A stretch of DNA of 12,813 nt from JADHLJ01 sp038118725 (GTDB lineage Bacteria; Pseudomonadota; Alphaproteobacteria; Thalassobaculales; Thalassobaculaceae), in NCBI GenBank assembly GCA_038118725.1, contig JAYOIK010000106.1, positions 1 to 12,813 on the forward strand. Direction: 5' to 3'. Numbering within the stretch: position 1 is the stretch's first letter; every line of letters starts with the position of its first letter. The position numbers and the translations under genes were made by a program. The notes under the pieces are model-generated. The model was given only the letters and a program-made list of their open reading frames with translations, was not told where the DNA came from and ran no database searches. Of the stretch, positions 1-7,114 are shown piece after piece.

Positions 1-1
1 C

Positions 2-349
2 TTTATCGAAGCTTCGCAGCGCGTAAACCAGATGGTCATCTGGGAAATCCGGGTTTATATCAACGACCGCGAGAACACGCCTCGCCTGGACGGCATGACC
101 GAGGAGGAGAGCGCTCCAATCATGAGCTTTCTCCTTCGTCACGCAACCCGCCCGGAATTCACCTGTCGCGTGCGCTGGGAGGTCGGGAGCCTCGGCATCT
201 GGGACAACCGACAGGTGCTGCACATGGCGTTGAACGACTATCCGGGGTACCGCCGGGTCATGCACCGCCTGACAATCAAGGGCGATGTCCCCTTTGGGAT
301 CGACGAAGCGGAGCAGAGGGGTTCGACGAAAACAGCAACCAACCATTGA
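2..349 (+). CDS. TauD/TfdA-family Fe(II)/2-oxoglutarate dioxygenase, C-terminal part (5'-truncated by window edge)
   Basis: This is the C-terminal end of a non-haem iron, 2-oxoglutarate-dependent dioxygenase of the TauD/TfdA type; such enzymes hydroxylate taurine, aryloxyalkanoates, gamma-butyrobetaine or similar compounds. The reading frame is open from base 2 to a TGA at 347-349. The visible block WDNRQVLHMALNDY, followed by RRVMHRLTIKGD, matches the family C-terminus: the His in VMHR is the distal iron ligand, and the Arg after it lies in the 2-oxoglutarate-binding part. HATRPEFTCRVRW just upstream is also typical. The substrate cannot be told from this fragment. One oddity: the first 20 or so codons in this frame do not look like the family, while frame 1 over bases 22-60 does (ARKPDGHLGNPGLY), so a frameshift near base 58 is possible. 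The family call is firm; whether the gene is intact is not. Confidence 0.85.
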   Translation, partial: FIEASQRVNQMVIWEIRVYINDRENTPRLDGMTEEESAPIMSFLLRHATRPEFTCRVRWEVGSLGIWDNRQVLHMALNDYPGYRRVMHRLTIKGDVPFGIDEAEQRGSTKTATNH

Positions 350-476
350 GTATTATTTTATTAAATCCAGTGCGTGGCCGGCTGAATTTTAACCCAATTG
401 GATTGAGGTGGTATTTTTATTTTTATGAGTGAAAAATTCACTGTAACGGTACTAAGATAGGAAATGGCTCGCATTC

Positions 477-484
477 AGGAGAGG
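477..484 (+). promoter_or_regulatory. Ribosome binding site deciding the lipoprotein start
   Basis: The purine run AGGAGAGG lies just before the ATG at 488. Its AGGAG core is 6 nt from that ATG. It lies downstream of the other in-frame ATG at 464, so 488 is the better start and places the lipobox at a normal distance. Confidence 0.7.
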
Positions 485-487
485 CCA

Positions 488-907
488 ATGCCCTTCGCTC
501 GTATATTCCTTGTTTTCCTTCTCGTTACCCTGTTGGGTGCTTGTGCAACTCAGAATTGGTCCACGGCCCAAGTCACCCCGACCGGCCAGGCGCCGCAACC
601 AACCACGGTGTCGGATTCCAGCACGCAAACCGCGTACGCGGTCAATCCGTCTAGGATCGAACTGGTCGAAGGCGATCTCCAGGGCCGTCCCTATGAGGTG
701 CTCGGCAAGGTTTCCGTGTCGCTGAACAAACTAACTATTTTTCATCCCGACCCGACGCGTGAGCAAGCCGCTCAACGCCTCCGCGAGGAGGCGGCGAAAC
801 TTGGCGCCGACTCGGTGATTAACGTGGAGATCGGCGAGGTTGGACTTGGCCTGCTGTCTTGGGCCACGAGAGATGCAGAGGGACAGGCGATACGGTTCAA
901 ACGGTAG
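488..907 (+). CDS. Small lipoprotein with a YbjQ-like C-terminal domain
   Basis: This encodes a 139-residue predicted lipoprotein. The N-terminus has one Arg, a hydrophobic core (residues 6-16) and the lipobox LGAC at 16-19, so Cys19 should be lipidated after signal peptidase II cleavage. Residue +2 is Ala, not Asp, which favours outer-membrane delivery. Residues 20-56 are a Thr/Gln/Pro-rich linker. Residues about 57-138 form a compact domain containing RPYEVLGKVSV and, later, LREEAAKLGADSVINVEI. The second block resembles the YbjQ/UPF0145 and related stress-lipoprotein domains that end in LGADAV-like motifs. That resemblance is by eye. The function is unknown. The gene stands alone between the dioxygenase end and the convergent operon, with an AT-rich upstream stretch (350-463) where I see no clear promoter. 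Confidence 0.78.
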   Translation: MPFARIFLVFLLVTLLGACATQNWSTAQVTPTGQAPQPTTVSDSSTQTAYAVNPSRIELVEGDLQGRPYEVLGKVSVSLNKLTIFHPDPTREQAAQRLREEAAKLGADSVINVEIGEVGLGLLSWATRDAEGQAIRFKR

Positions 908-949
908 GAAAACCAACTATCCCGAGCCCTCGCCATCCGGCACGACGCC

Positions 950-1600
950 CTAGGCAATCGTATTGGCCGGCGCCTCTCGGGTGTGATAGCTGATCGCCGC
1001 CAGAAACTCGGCGCATGTGACGACGGTGGCGACCGGTCTCAGCGCGTCGACGGCGGTCTGGTGCACATCGGCGCCAAAGGCCGCGCAACCGTCGCTCAAA
1101 AGGACCGTCTTGAAATCCCGGACATGGGCGTCGCGCAATGTCGACGCAACGCCACCATTCGTGACGATACCGGTGAAGACCAGATTTTCGATATCGGCTT
1201 TCTTAAGAATCCACTCCAACCTACTCATATAAAATGCTGAAAAAGCAACTTTTTCCACCCTCATGTCGGCGGGTTTCAGCTCATCGACAAGATCCTGTCC
1301 CCAGCCGCCGGGAAGAAAATCTCCCTTTTCCAGAAACGGGCGCACGGACTTCAGATCCGGCGAGATGAAAGGTTCTCCATCGCGCCCTGGCACCAGGGTG
1401 AAATGGGTCGAGACCACCCAACCACCGGCGGCGCGAACCGCCTGGGCGACCGGCGCGACCCGCCCCGGCAGGGCGGCGATATCTGGGTCGCTGGTACCAC
1501 TTCGACCATAGGCCCCATCGGGATGGATGAAGTCGTTTTGCAGGTCACCCAGGATCAACGCTGTCCGCGTCAGGTCCAAGCTTTTCAGATCGACGCTCAT
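950..1600 (-). CDS. Isochorismatase-fold hydrolase (cysteine-hydrolase family) with the nucleophile Cys replaced by Gly
   Basis: This is a 216-residue protein of the isochorismatase-like superfamily, which includes nicotinamidase, N-carbamoylsarcosine amidohydrolase and true isochorismatase. Visible landmarks are ALILGDLQNDF with the catalytic-type Asp19, VEKVAFSAFY with Lys117, and the nucleophile-elbow block GIVTNGGVASTLRDA (144-158). In amidase members that block reads TNxCVxxTxRDA; here the Cys position is Gly150. The other cysteines (172 and 196) are not at that site. In the known families, isochorismatases such as EntB and PhzD also lack the Cys and cleave a vinyl ether without a covalent intermediate. 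This protein may therefore be a non-amidase hydrolase, or inactive. Its ATG overlaps the hyuA-like stop by 4 nt (ATGA), so it is translationally coupled and is the last gene of the operon. Family assignment is strong; substrate is unknown. Confidence 0.9.
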   Translation of the reverse strand: MSVDLKSLDLTRTALILGDLQNDFIHPDGAYGRSGTSDPDIAALPGRVAPVAQAVRAAGGWVVSTHFTLVPGRDGEPFISPDLKSVRPFLEKGDFLPGGWGQDLVDELKPADMRVEKVAFSAFYMSRLEWILKKADIENLVFTGIVTNGGVASTLRDAHVRDFKTVLLSDGCAAFGADVHQTAVDALRPVATVVTCAEFLAAISYHTREAPANTIA

Positions 1601-3678
1601 GACGCCTCCGCGATCAGGACATTGCCGAAACGGTCGACCTCGCCCATCAAGCCTGGCTCGATATAGATGGTGGCGTCCGGCTGTTCGAGAATGGCGGGAC
1701 CCGCGATTTTCGCGCCGACCGGTAGAGCCATGCGATCATGGATCGCCGCCTCCACCCAGTCGGTGCCGGTATGGACGCGGCGGGTGCCGCGCGCCGCCCC
1801 TTCCAAGGTCGCGTCGGCGGCGGGCGCGAGCAGCGAAAGATCGAAACGTGGCCGCCTCCCGATGACCGAGGTTCGCAGGTTCATCACCCTCGTCGGAATA
1901 CCGTCGAGCAGGCGTCCATAGGCGGCGCGATAACTCTCCTCGAAGGCCGTATGGATGATCGCGCGGTCGACCCCTGTTGTTTCCTTGCCGACGATTACCG
2001 GCAGGCGCGCGGAAACGGTGTGAGTTTGACCGAGGTAGAGCATGTCTAGCTCGAACTCCTCGCTCCGGCTTTCAAACGCCACGCCTGCCCGATCGAGCAC
2101 CCCGTGCCCTTCGCGTGTCTGTTCCAACATCTCGGCGTCCAGCGCGGCCGTATCGAGATCGTCCAGAAGTCGGTTGATGGTATGGACATGGTCATGACGC
2201 ATATCGGCGATCACGCATCCAAGCGCGCTTGTCACGCCGGGAAAGCGTGGCACAACCGCCCGCGACAGGCCGACATCGCGGATCAGCGCGCCTGCATGCA
2301 GCGCGCCGCCGCCGCCGAAGGGCATGGCGGCGAAACTCTTGGGGTCATGGCCGCGCTCAATGGAGACCAAACGAATGGCGCTGGCCATCTTGGCGTTGGC
2401 GACCCTGAGGATCGCGTCCGCCGCCTGAATCACGTCCAGGCCCAGGGGATCGGCGATATTCTCGCGGATGGCGGTAACGGCGGCCGCCACGTCGAGGCGA
2501 TCCAGGCGCCCGCCGATGGGACGCTCGGCGTTGATCCGCCCGAGCACGACATTGGCGTCGGTTACGGTCGGACGCTCGTTGCCGAGGCCATAGCAGACCG
2601 GCCCCGGGTCCGAGCCCGCCGATTCCGGCCCGACTTGCAGCAAGCCACCCGCATCAACCCGCGCGATCGACCCGCCGCCGGCGCCGATGGTGATGGTCTC
2701 GATCATCGGCGAGCGCACGATCATGCCGAAACCGATGGAGGTCTGCGGCGCCAGCGAGGCGCGCCCGTCGGCGATCAGGGAAACGTCGAAACTGGTGCCG
2801 CCCATGTCGCAGGTAACGAGATTCGGAAACCCCGCCGCCTCGCCGATATAGGCCGCCGCGATCACCCCCGCCGCCGGCCCGGACAGGGCGGTTCGCACCG
2901 GACGCGCCCGCGCGGTGTCGACCGACATCACACCGCCGTTTGACTGAACAATCAGCACCTCGCCGCTGAAACCATCCTCGCGCAGGGCGTTCTCCAGGGC
3001 CGCCAGATACCGGCCCACGGTCGGCTGCAAGGTGGCGTTCAACGTCGCGGTCGAGGCCCGTTCGAACTCACGAATTTCCGGAAGGATCTCGCTGGAAACC
3101 GTGATGTGCTCGTTCGGCCAGATCTCCATCGCCGCTAGCTTGGCCGCCTGTTCGTTCTCGGCGTTGGCATAGGCGTTGATGAAGACGATCGACAACGCCT
3201 CGCAGCCCATCTCCAGCAGATCTCGCGCGACGGCGCGCACCGCGTCGGCATCCACCGCCTGGCGAACCGTCCCATCGGCCAGCACGCGCTCCTCGACTTC
3301 CAGGCGCCGGTCACGCGGGACGATCGGATCAAACGTGCCCCAGAGCCCCCAGGTTCTGGGACGATCACGTCGGCGCATCTCCAGCACGTCGCGAAAACCT
3401 GATGTCGTGATCACGCCGGTCCGCGCGCCCTTACGCTCCAACAAGGCATTGGTCGCCACCGTGGTTCCGTGCACGACGGTCGTCACCTCGCCGAGATCCG
3501 CGACACGCGCGCGGATGCCTTCGAGAAAACCCTTGGATTGATCCGCCGGTGTTGTCGGCACCTTGGCGATCTCCGCCTTGCCCGCCGCCTCGTCCAGCAC
3601 GAAGACATCTGTGAAGGTGCCGCCGACATCGACGCCGATGACATAACGCTGGCGCATGCCCTCCCCGGCGGCGCTCAT
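1597..3678 (-). CDS. Hydantoinase/oxoprolinase family protein, subunit A (HyuA-like)
   Basis: This is a 693-residue ATP-dependent ring-opening hydrolase subunit of the HyuA / N-methylhydantoinase A / acetone carboxylase beta group. The ASKHA-type nucleotide-binding motif DVGGTFTD is at 17-24. HGTTVATNALLERKGA (70-85) follows, then the EILPEIREFERAST block (197-210), LSGPAAG (265-271), the second phosphate motif DMGGTSFDV (291-299), GAGGGSIA (332-339) and GPESAGSDPGPVCYG (350-364). Length is typical of the family. The chosen ATG overlaps the subunit B stop by 4 nt and has a GAGGAGG Shine-Dalgarno inside the end of the B gene; Met8, also preceded by GGGGAGG, is an alternative start. HyuA and HyuB normally form a complex that hydrolyses hydantoins, 5-oxoproline or related cyclic amides in the cytoplasm using ATP. 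The exact substrate cannot be read from sequence; acetone carboxylase is less likely because no gamma subunit is present. Confidence 0.93.
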   Translation of the reverse strand: MSAAGEGMRQRYVIGVDVGGTFTDVFVLDEAAGKAEIAKVPTTPADQSKGFLEGIRARVADLGEVTTVVHGTTVATNALLERKGARTGVITTSGFRDVLEMRRRDRPRTWGLWGTFDPIVPRDRRLEVEERVLADGTVRQAVDADAVRAVARDLLEMGCEALSIVFINAYANAENEQAAKLAAMEIWPNEHITVSSEILPEIREFERASTATLNATLQPTVGRYLAALENALREDGFSGEVLIVQSNGGVMSVDTARARPVRTALSGPAAGVIAAAYIGEAAGFPNLVTCDMGGTSFDVSLIADGRASLAPQTSIGFGMIVRSPMIETITIGAGGGSIARVDAGGLLQVGPESAGSDPGPVCYGLGNERPTVTDANVVLGRINAERPIGGRLDRLDVAAAVTAIRENIADPLGLDVIQAADAILRVANAKMASAIRLVSIERGHDPKSFAAMPFGGGGALHAGALIRDVGLSRAVVPRFPGVTSALGCVIADMRHDHVHTINRLLDDLDTAALDAEMLEQTREGHGVLDRAGVAFESRSEEFELDMLYLGQTHTVSARLPVIVGKETTGVDRAIIHTAFEESYRAAYGRLLDGIPTRVMNLRTSVIGRRPRFDLSLLAPAADATLEGAARGTRRVHTGTDWVEAAIHDRMALPVGAKIAGPAILEQPDATIYIEPGLMGEVDRFGNVLIAEAS

Positions 3679-5402
3679 GCCCCGCCTCCTCGAAGCGCCT
3701 TCGTCGCGCCCTCGTCAACCTTGCCCGAGCCGTCCAACGCCACGCCGTAGCGCTCGCGCGCCGCCTCCGCGCCGACATAGCCGAGGCGCACATCCTCGGC
3801 CACCAAGGCGGGATCTCGCTCCAGCGCCGAGCCGTATCCGCCACCCCCCGGGCTTTCCAGGCGCACGGCCTGGCCGCGATCAAGGGAGATGCCGACCATC
3901 TTGGAGGCCATCGGCGGCGCCTCCTCGCCGTCTTCCGTCTCGTAACGGAACCGGTTGAGAGCGCCGGCCTCGCCACCCAGCACGCCGGGGGGCGCGAAAC
4001 GACCCCGCTCGCCGAAAAGAAAGGCGTCGGCCTGTTTCTCCAGCAGCTCGATCTCGTAGACCGCGCCGAGACCGCCGCGATGCCGCCCCGGCCCGCCGCT
4101 ATCCGCGCGCAGCGCCCTTTGCCGGAACATCACCGGATAGGCCGCCTCCAGGATCTCCAACGGCGGGATCGTCGCGGTGGAGATCGGCGCGTTGCCATGG
4201 TTAAGGCCGTCGCCCTCGGGATGCCCCCCGTGACCACCGCCGAAGAACGAGAACATCACCCAGCGCCGCCCATCCTCGCGATAGCCTGCGAGCGACAACG
4301 CGTTGATGGTGCCGTAGGCCGCGGCGTTCACCCGCTCCGGCGTCGCCTGGGCAAGAGCGATGAACACCAGGTCGATCAGCCTTAGGATGGTTTCGGTGTA
4401 GCCGCCCACGGGTTTCGGCGCGGTGACCGCCAGGAGCGAACCCTCGGGGATGACGAAGTCGATGGGATCCAGCACGCCGGAATTAGCCGGCACTTCGACG
4501 AACATATGCTTCATCGCGACATAGCAGGCCGCGACGGTGGTCGAGCGCGAGATATTCACCGGGCCGAGGCAGGCCGGCGAGGTGCCGGTGAAGTCCAGGG
4601 TCATCGCCTCGCCCTCGACACGGATCGACAGCGCGATCTTGAGCGGCTCGTCCACGATACCGTCATTGTCTAGCCAGTCCTCGGCGGCATGGACACCGTC
4701 GGGAAGCTCGGCGATATGGGCCCGCATTAAGGTCGCGGCCCGAGCCTTCAACTCGCTCATGGCGGACCGGACCGTCACATCGCCATACTCGTCCAGCAAT
4801 TCACCGAGCCGCGCGACGCCGAGGTCGAGCGCGTTGATCTGGCCGTTGAGATCGCCGTAGAGACTCCCCGGCAGCCTGGAATTGGCCTGCATGATGTCGA
4901 CGATGTCCTGACGCATCCGGCCCCGCTCAAACAGCTTGACCGGTGGCATCAAGAAGCCTTCCTGAAAGCTCTCGGTGGCGACGGGATTGTAGTTACCCGG
5001 CACGTTGCCGCCGACATCGTGATAGTGCCCGACGGAGGCCAGGTAACAGAACACCGCGCCGTCGCGGTAGACTGGGCGCACCAGCCTGAAATCCGAGAGA
5101 TGCGTGCCGCCGTCATAGGGATCGTTGAAGATATAGACGTCGCCCTCCGCCATGTCGCCGTCCCGGGCGGCCTTGGCGATCACCGCCTTGACCGCGAAGG
5201 ACATGGCGCCGACGAAAATCGGCAGCCCGGACTTGCCCTGGACCAGGGTGTCGCCGGTCTCGGGATCATAGAGACCGTGACTGGCGTCATGAGCCTCGGC
5301 GATGATCGGGTTGAAGGCGCTGCGGAACAGGGTCGCGTCCATTTCGTCGGCGATCTGCTCCAGACGGCCGTTCAGCACCGCGAGGGTAACCGGGTCGATC
5401 AT
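3675..5402 (-). CDS. Hydantoinase/oxoprolinase family protein, subunit B (HyuB-like)
   Basis: This is a 575-residue partner of the adjacent HyuA-like subunit, within the usual size range. Family blocks run in order: IDPVTLAVLNGRLEQIADEM at the N-terminus; FRSAFNPIIAEAHDAS (26-41); IFNDPYDGGTHLSD (91-104); VGHYHDVGG (124-132); and TESFQEGFLMPP (143-154). Later come FFGGGHGGHPEGDGLNHG and the C-terminal ESPGGGGYGSALERDP, whose Gly-rich loop is typical of N-methylhydantoinase B and oxoprolinase C-terminal halves. The start at 5402 begins 5 nt after the stop of the lyase gene. Its Shine-Dalgarno is weak (AAGTGGA), so translation probably depends on coupling to the upstream gene. The gene ends in an ATGA overlap with subunit A. 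A split B-then-A arrangement is common; eukaryotic-type oxoprolinase is the fused form. Confidence 0.93.
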   Translation of the reverse strand: MIDPVTLAVLNGRLEQIADEMDATLFRSAFNPIIAEAHDASHGLYDPETGDTLVQGKSGLPIFVGAMSFAVKAVIAKAARDGDMAEGDVYIFNDPYDGGTHLSDFRLVRPVYRDGAVFCYLASVGHYHDVGGNVPGNYNPVATESFQEGFLMPPVKLFERGRMRQDIVDIMQANSRLPGSLYGDLNGQINALDLGVARLGELLDEYGDVTVRSAMSELKARAATLMRAHIAELPDGVHAAEDWLDNDGIVDEPLKIALSIRVEGEAMTLDFTGTSPACLGPVNISRSTTVAACYVAMKHMFVEVPANSGVLDPIDFVIPEGSLLAVTAPKPVGGYTETILRLIDLVFIALAQATPERVNAAAYGTINALSLAGYREDGRRWVMFSFFGGGHGGHPEGDGLNHGNAPISTATIPPLEILEAAYPVMFRQRALRADSGGPGRHRGGLGAVYEIELLEKQADAFLFGERGRFAPPGVLGGEAGALNRFRYETEDGEEAPPMASKMVGISLDRGQAVRLESPGGGGYGSALERDPALVAEDVRLGYVGAEAARERYGVALDGSGKVDEGATKALRGGGA

Positions 5403-5407
5403 TCCAC

Positions 5408-6319
5408 TTAAGCGTCCCGCGCTTGTTCAGCCATGCTGGTCGCGTCATAGGCCTGTCCCTTCGCCAGCATTTCGGGTGTTCCGATCAGGGCGTTGAAGCC
5501 GTTGAAGTCAAACATCCGGTTGCGCCATTGGGCGGTGGAGCCGGTCTCGCGCAGATGCGCCATGTACTCCTGCATCACGAAAGATACCGCACGCACCGTG
5601 CCCCCGGGAAAGATCACGATGGAATAGCCGAGGGATTGCAGATCGTCGGCGCCGCTGACGGGGGTCTTGCCGCCCTCTACCATATTGGCCAGCAAGGGCG
5701 CGCGTCCGGCGAAGCGGCGGTTCATGTCAACCATCTGCTCGCGGTTCTCCGGCGCCTCGATGAACAGAACATCCGCGCCCGCCTCCAGATAGCGCTCGGC
5801 CCGCTCGATCGCGGCCTCGTAGCCCTCGACCGCGATGGCGTCGGTGCGAGCCAGAATCACCGTGTCGCCGTCACGCCGCGTGTCGACGGCGGCTTTCAGC
5901 TTGCCGACCATCTCGTCGGCGCTGACCAAGGATTTTCCGGCGAGGTGGCCGCAGCGCTTCGGCAGGTCCTGATCCTCGAGCTGGATCGCTGTCGCCCCGG
6001 CTCGCTCGAACTCGCACACCGTACGGATCACGTTGAGCGCGTTGCCGTAGCCGGTATCGGCGTCGACAACGAGATCGATATCGATGCGCTCGCGGATCGC
6101 GGTGACGGTATCGGCGACCTCGCGCATGCCGATCAGGCCGATATCCGGACGCCCGAACCGGGTATAGGCCAGCGAGGCGCCGGAGAGATACGCGGTCTCG
6201 AACCCGGCCTGCTGCACCAACAGAGCCGACAGTGCGTCATATACACCGGGCGCGACGACGATCTCCGGGGCCGCGAGGCGGGCCCCCAATGCCTGCGGTG
6301 ACGCCTTGCTCTCGGCCAT
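5408..6319 (-). CDS. PEP mutase / isocitrate lyase superfamily enzyme (2-methylisocitrate lyase or oxaloacetate decarboxylase type)
   Basis: This is a 303-residue TIM-barrel lyase/decarboxylase of the ICL/PEPM superfamily. Visible motifs are APGVYDALSALL (23-34), the SGAS loop (46-49), VVDADTGYG (84-92) with the Mg2+-binding Asp residues, LEDQ (114-117), the signature KRCGH (121-125) whose Cys is the lyase acid/base residue, ARTDA (157-161), IEAP (187-190) and MVEGGKTP (213-220). KRCGH argues for C-C bond cleavage of a 2-hydroxy or 2-oxo dicarboxylic acid rather than phosphonate mutase chemistry. VEGGKTP is more like the oxaloacetate decarboxylase and carboxyphosphonoenolpyruvate group than classical PrpB. 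I set the start at 6319 because a GAGGAA Shine-Dalgarno precedes it and residues line up with the family N-terminus. The frame stays open further upstream to 6706, but that extension is not family-like and overlaps the divergent ORF. First gene of the four-gene operon. Confidence 0.9.
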   Translation of the reverse strand: MAESKASPQALGARLAAPEIVVAPGVYDALSALLVQQAGFETAYLSGASLAYTRFGRPDIGLIGMREVADTVTAIRERIDIDLVVDADTGYGNALNVIRTVCEFERAGATAIQLEDQDLPKRCGHLAGKSLVSADEMVGKLKAAVDTRRDGDTVILARTDAIAVEGYEAAIERAERYLEAGADVLFIEAPENREQMVDMNRRFAGRAPLLANMVEGGKTPVSGADDLQSLGYSIVIFPGGTVRAVSFVMQEYMAHLRETGSTAQWRNRMFDFNGFNALIGTPEMLAKGQAYDATSMAEQARDA

Positions 6320-6322
6320 TGG

Positions 6323-6328
6323 TTCCTC
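6323..6328 (-). promoter_or_regulatory. Ribosome binding site deciding the lyase start
   Basis: On the minus strand GAGGAA sits just upstream of the ATG at 6319, with 5 nt between GAGG and ATG. It favours this start over the longer open frame. Confidence 0.65.
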
Positions 6329-6367
6329 GCGTGATAGGTTGAGACGTGGTTCGTGAAAACTCGAGCG

Positions 6368-6396
6368 ATTGTCGTTTCCCGGCGCGGGTTTGGCAA
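6368..6396 (-). promoter_or_regulatory. Candidate sigma-70 promoter of the lyase-hyuB-hyuA-hydrolase operon
   Basis: Read on the minus strand, TTGCCA (plus 6391-6396) and GACAAT (plus 6368-6373) are separated by 17 nt. They match the -35 consensus at five of six and the -10 at four of six. The start site would lie near 6361, giving a leader of about 40 nt before the lyase ATG. This is a match by eye in GC-rich DNA; a different sigma factor or an activator site could apply. Confidence 0.4.
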
Positions 6397-6436
6397 CCGG
6401 CGCGCATCCTCTCGGCTTCGTGCTAACCTTGGCGCC

Positions 6437-6649
6437 ATGAAAGCCGTCGCCCCGGATATCCAATGGCAAGCCCGAATGCTCGCCGACAAGGTGCTGAAGC
6501 GCGCGATGAGCTTGGACGCCGCGGCCCGAGAGCTCGACGACTGGCAGCAGGACGCCTCGGCGGACACGGGCGAAACCTATCGCCGGGTCGACTCCCGCAA
6601 CCTCATCGTGACAGAGGCCCTGAACGCGCTTTTGAAGCGTGGGTATTGA
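6437..6649 (+). CDS. Small hypothetical protein, 70 residues
   Basis: I do not recognise this family. The ORF has high-GC third positions like its neighbours and reads as a soluble, charged, mostly helical peptide. A helix-prone segment lies around residues 8-35 (MLADKVLKRAMSLDAAAREL), and the C-terminus ends RNLIVTEALNALLKRGY. There is no signal peptide, membrane segment or Cys. An in-frame ATG at 6353 would add 28 Arg-rich residues, but that region overlaps the candidate promoter of the divergent operon, so I prefer 6437. No good Shine-Dalgarno is visible, so leaderless or weak translation would be needed. It ends about 50 nt before the tRNA promoter. It could be a real small gene or a chance ORF. 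Confidence 0.5.
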   Translation: MKAVAPDIQWQARMLADKVLKRAMSLDAAARELDDWQQDASADTGETYRRVDSRNLIVTEALNALLKRGY

Positions 6650-6699
6650 CCGGTTTTCGGGCGGTTGTCCAATTGCGCGCGATTGCCGTCGAGAGCCCG

Positions 6700-6728
6700 T
6701 TGACACACCCCGCGACCACGCCTAGAAA
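6700..6728 (+). promoter_or_regulatory. Promoter of the tRNA-Ser gene
   Basis: A perfect TTGACA at 6700-6705 and TAGAAA at 6723-6728 are separated by exactly 17 nt. The predicted start lies about 50 nt before the mature tRNA 5' end. This is the strongest promoter match in the window, as expected for a tRNA gene. Confidence 0.8.
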
Positions 6729-6783
6729 CACCCGACATACGCCGTGCGGCATGGGAGCGATCCCGTCCACATGCCGATCCGGC

Positions 6784-6875
6784 GGAGGGGTGGCCGAGCG
6801 GCTGAAGGCGGCGGTTTGCTAAACCGTTATACTGGGAAACTGGTATCGAGGGTTCGAATCCCTTCCCCTCCGCCA
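6784..6875 (+). tRNA. tRNA-Ser, anticodon GCT
   Basis: This is a 92-nt class II tRNA with a long variable arm. The acceptor strand GGAGGGG (6784-6790) pairs with CCCCTCC (6865-6871); G6872 is the discriminator and CCA (6873-6875) is encoded. The anticodon stem 6811-6815 pairs with 6823-6827 around the loop TTGCTAA, giving anticodon GCT at 6818-6820, which reads serine AGC/AGU codons. The T arm 6848-6852 pairs with 6860-6864 around TTCGAAT. The TGGCCGAGCGG D-arm block is typical of tRNA-Ser. The variable-arm segment around ACTGGGAAACTGGT fits the serine class. The G discriminator also fits a serine tRNA. DNA beyond the 3' end changes to a lower-GC, gene-poor stretch. Confidence 0.97.
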
Positions 6876-6928
6876 ACTCTATCGCCTATAGCGTTGATAT
6901 AGATTACAATTTTCAAAGACAAAATATT

Positions 6929-6948
6929 TGGTACCACTTTGAGTACCA
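6929..6948. repeat. Inverted repeat TGGTAC / GTACCA with 8-nt spacer
   Basis: Perfect 6-bp arms (6929-6934 and 6943-6948) flank an 8-nt spacer, CACTTTGA, 54 nt beyond the tRNA-Ser 3' end. Arms of this size around a 6-8 nt spacer are how tyrosine-recombinase core sites are built, and tRNA 3' flanks are common integration points. A regulator operator or chance are alternatives. Confidence 0.4.
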
Positions 6949-7114
6949 CACCGAATATCCAACACCCCGCCCATCAGGGCTTCAATATTCTTCAACATCT
7001 CGACCGCGTTGATAGGGTGTCCGATTCCACCTCCCGCGTGGTGGACTGAAGAAACTACCGCAATGGGGCACTCCGCACTCTTCAGGACTGCTCTACCAGT
7101 TATTTTTCCATGGG

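Noticed and set aside
428..442. AGTGAA-AAA-TTCACT hairpin upstream of the lipoprotein, considered as a terminator
   Set aside because: No T-run follows on either strand and the stem is only 6 AT-rich pairs; function unclear.
2104..2943. 279-codon plus-strand open frame opposite the HyuA-like gene
   Set aside because: It is antisense to strongly conserved HyuA motifs and has no family-like motifs of its own; long antisense frames are common in GC-rich DNA.
5423..6301. 292-codon plus-strand open frame opposite the lyase gene
   Set aside because: It mirrors the KRCGH-type lyase on the other strand and shows no recognisable domain or good start signal.
6320..6706. 129-residue N-terminal extension of the lyase
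   Set aside because: It is not like the family, overlaps the divergent small ORF and candidate promoter, and a good ribosome binding site supports the start at 6319.
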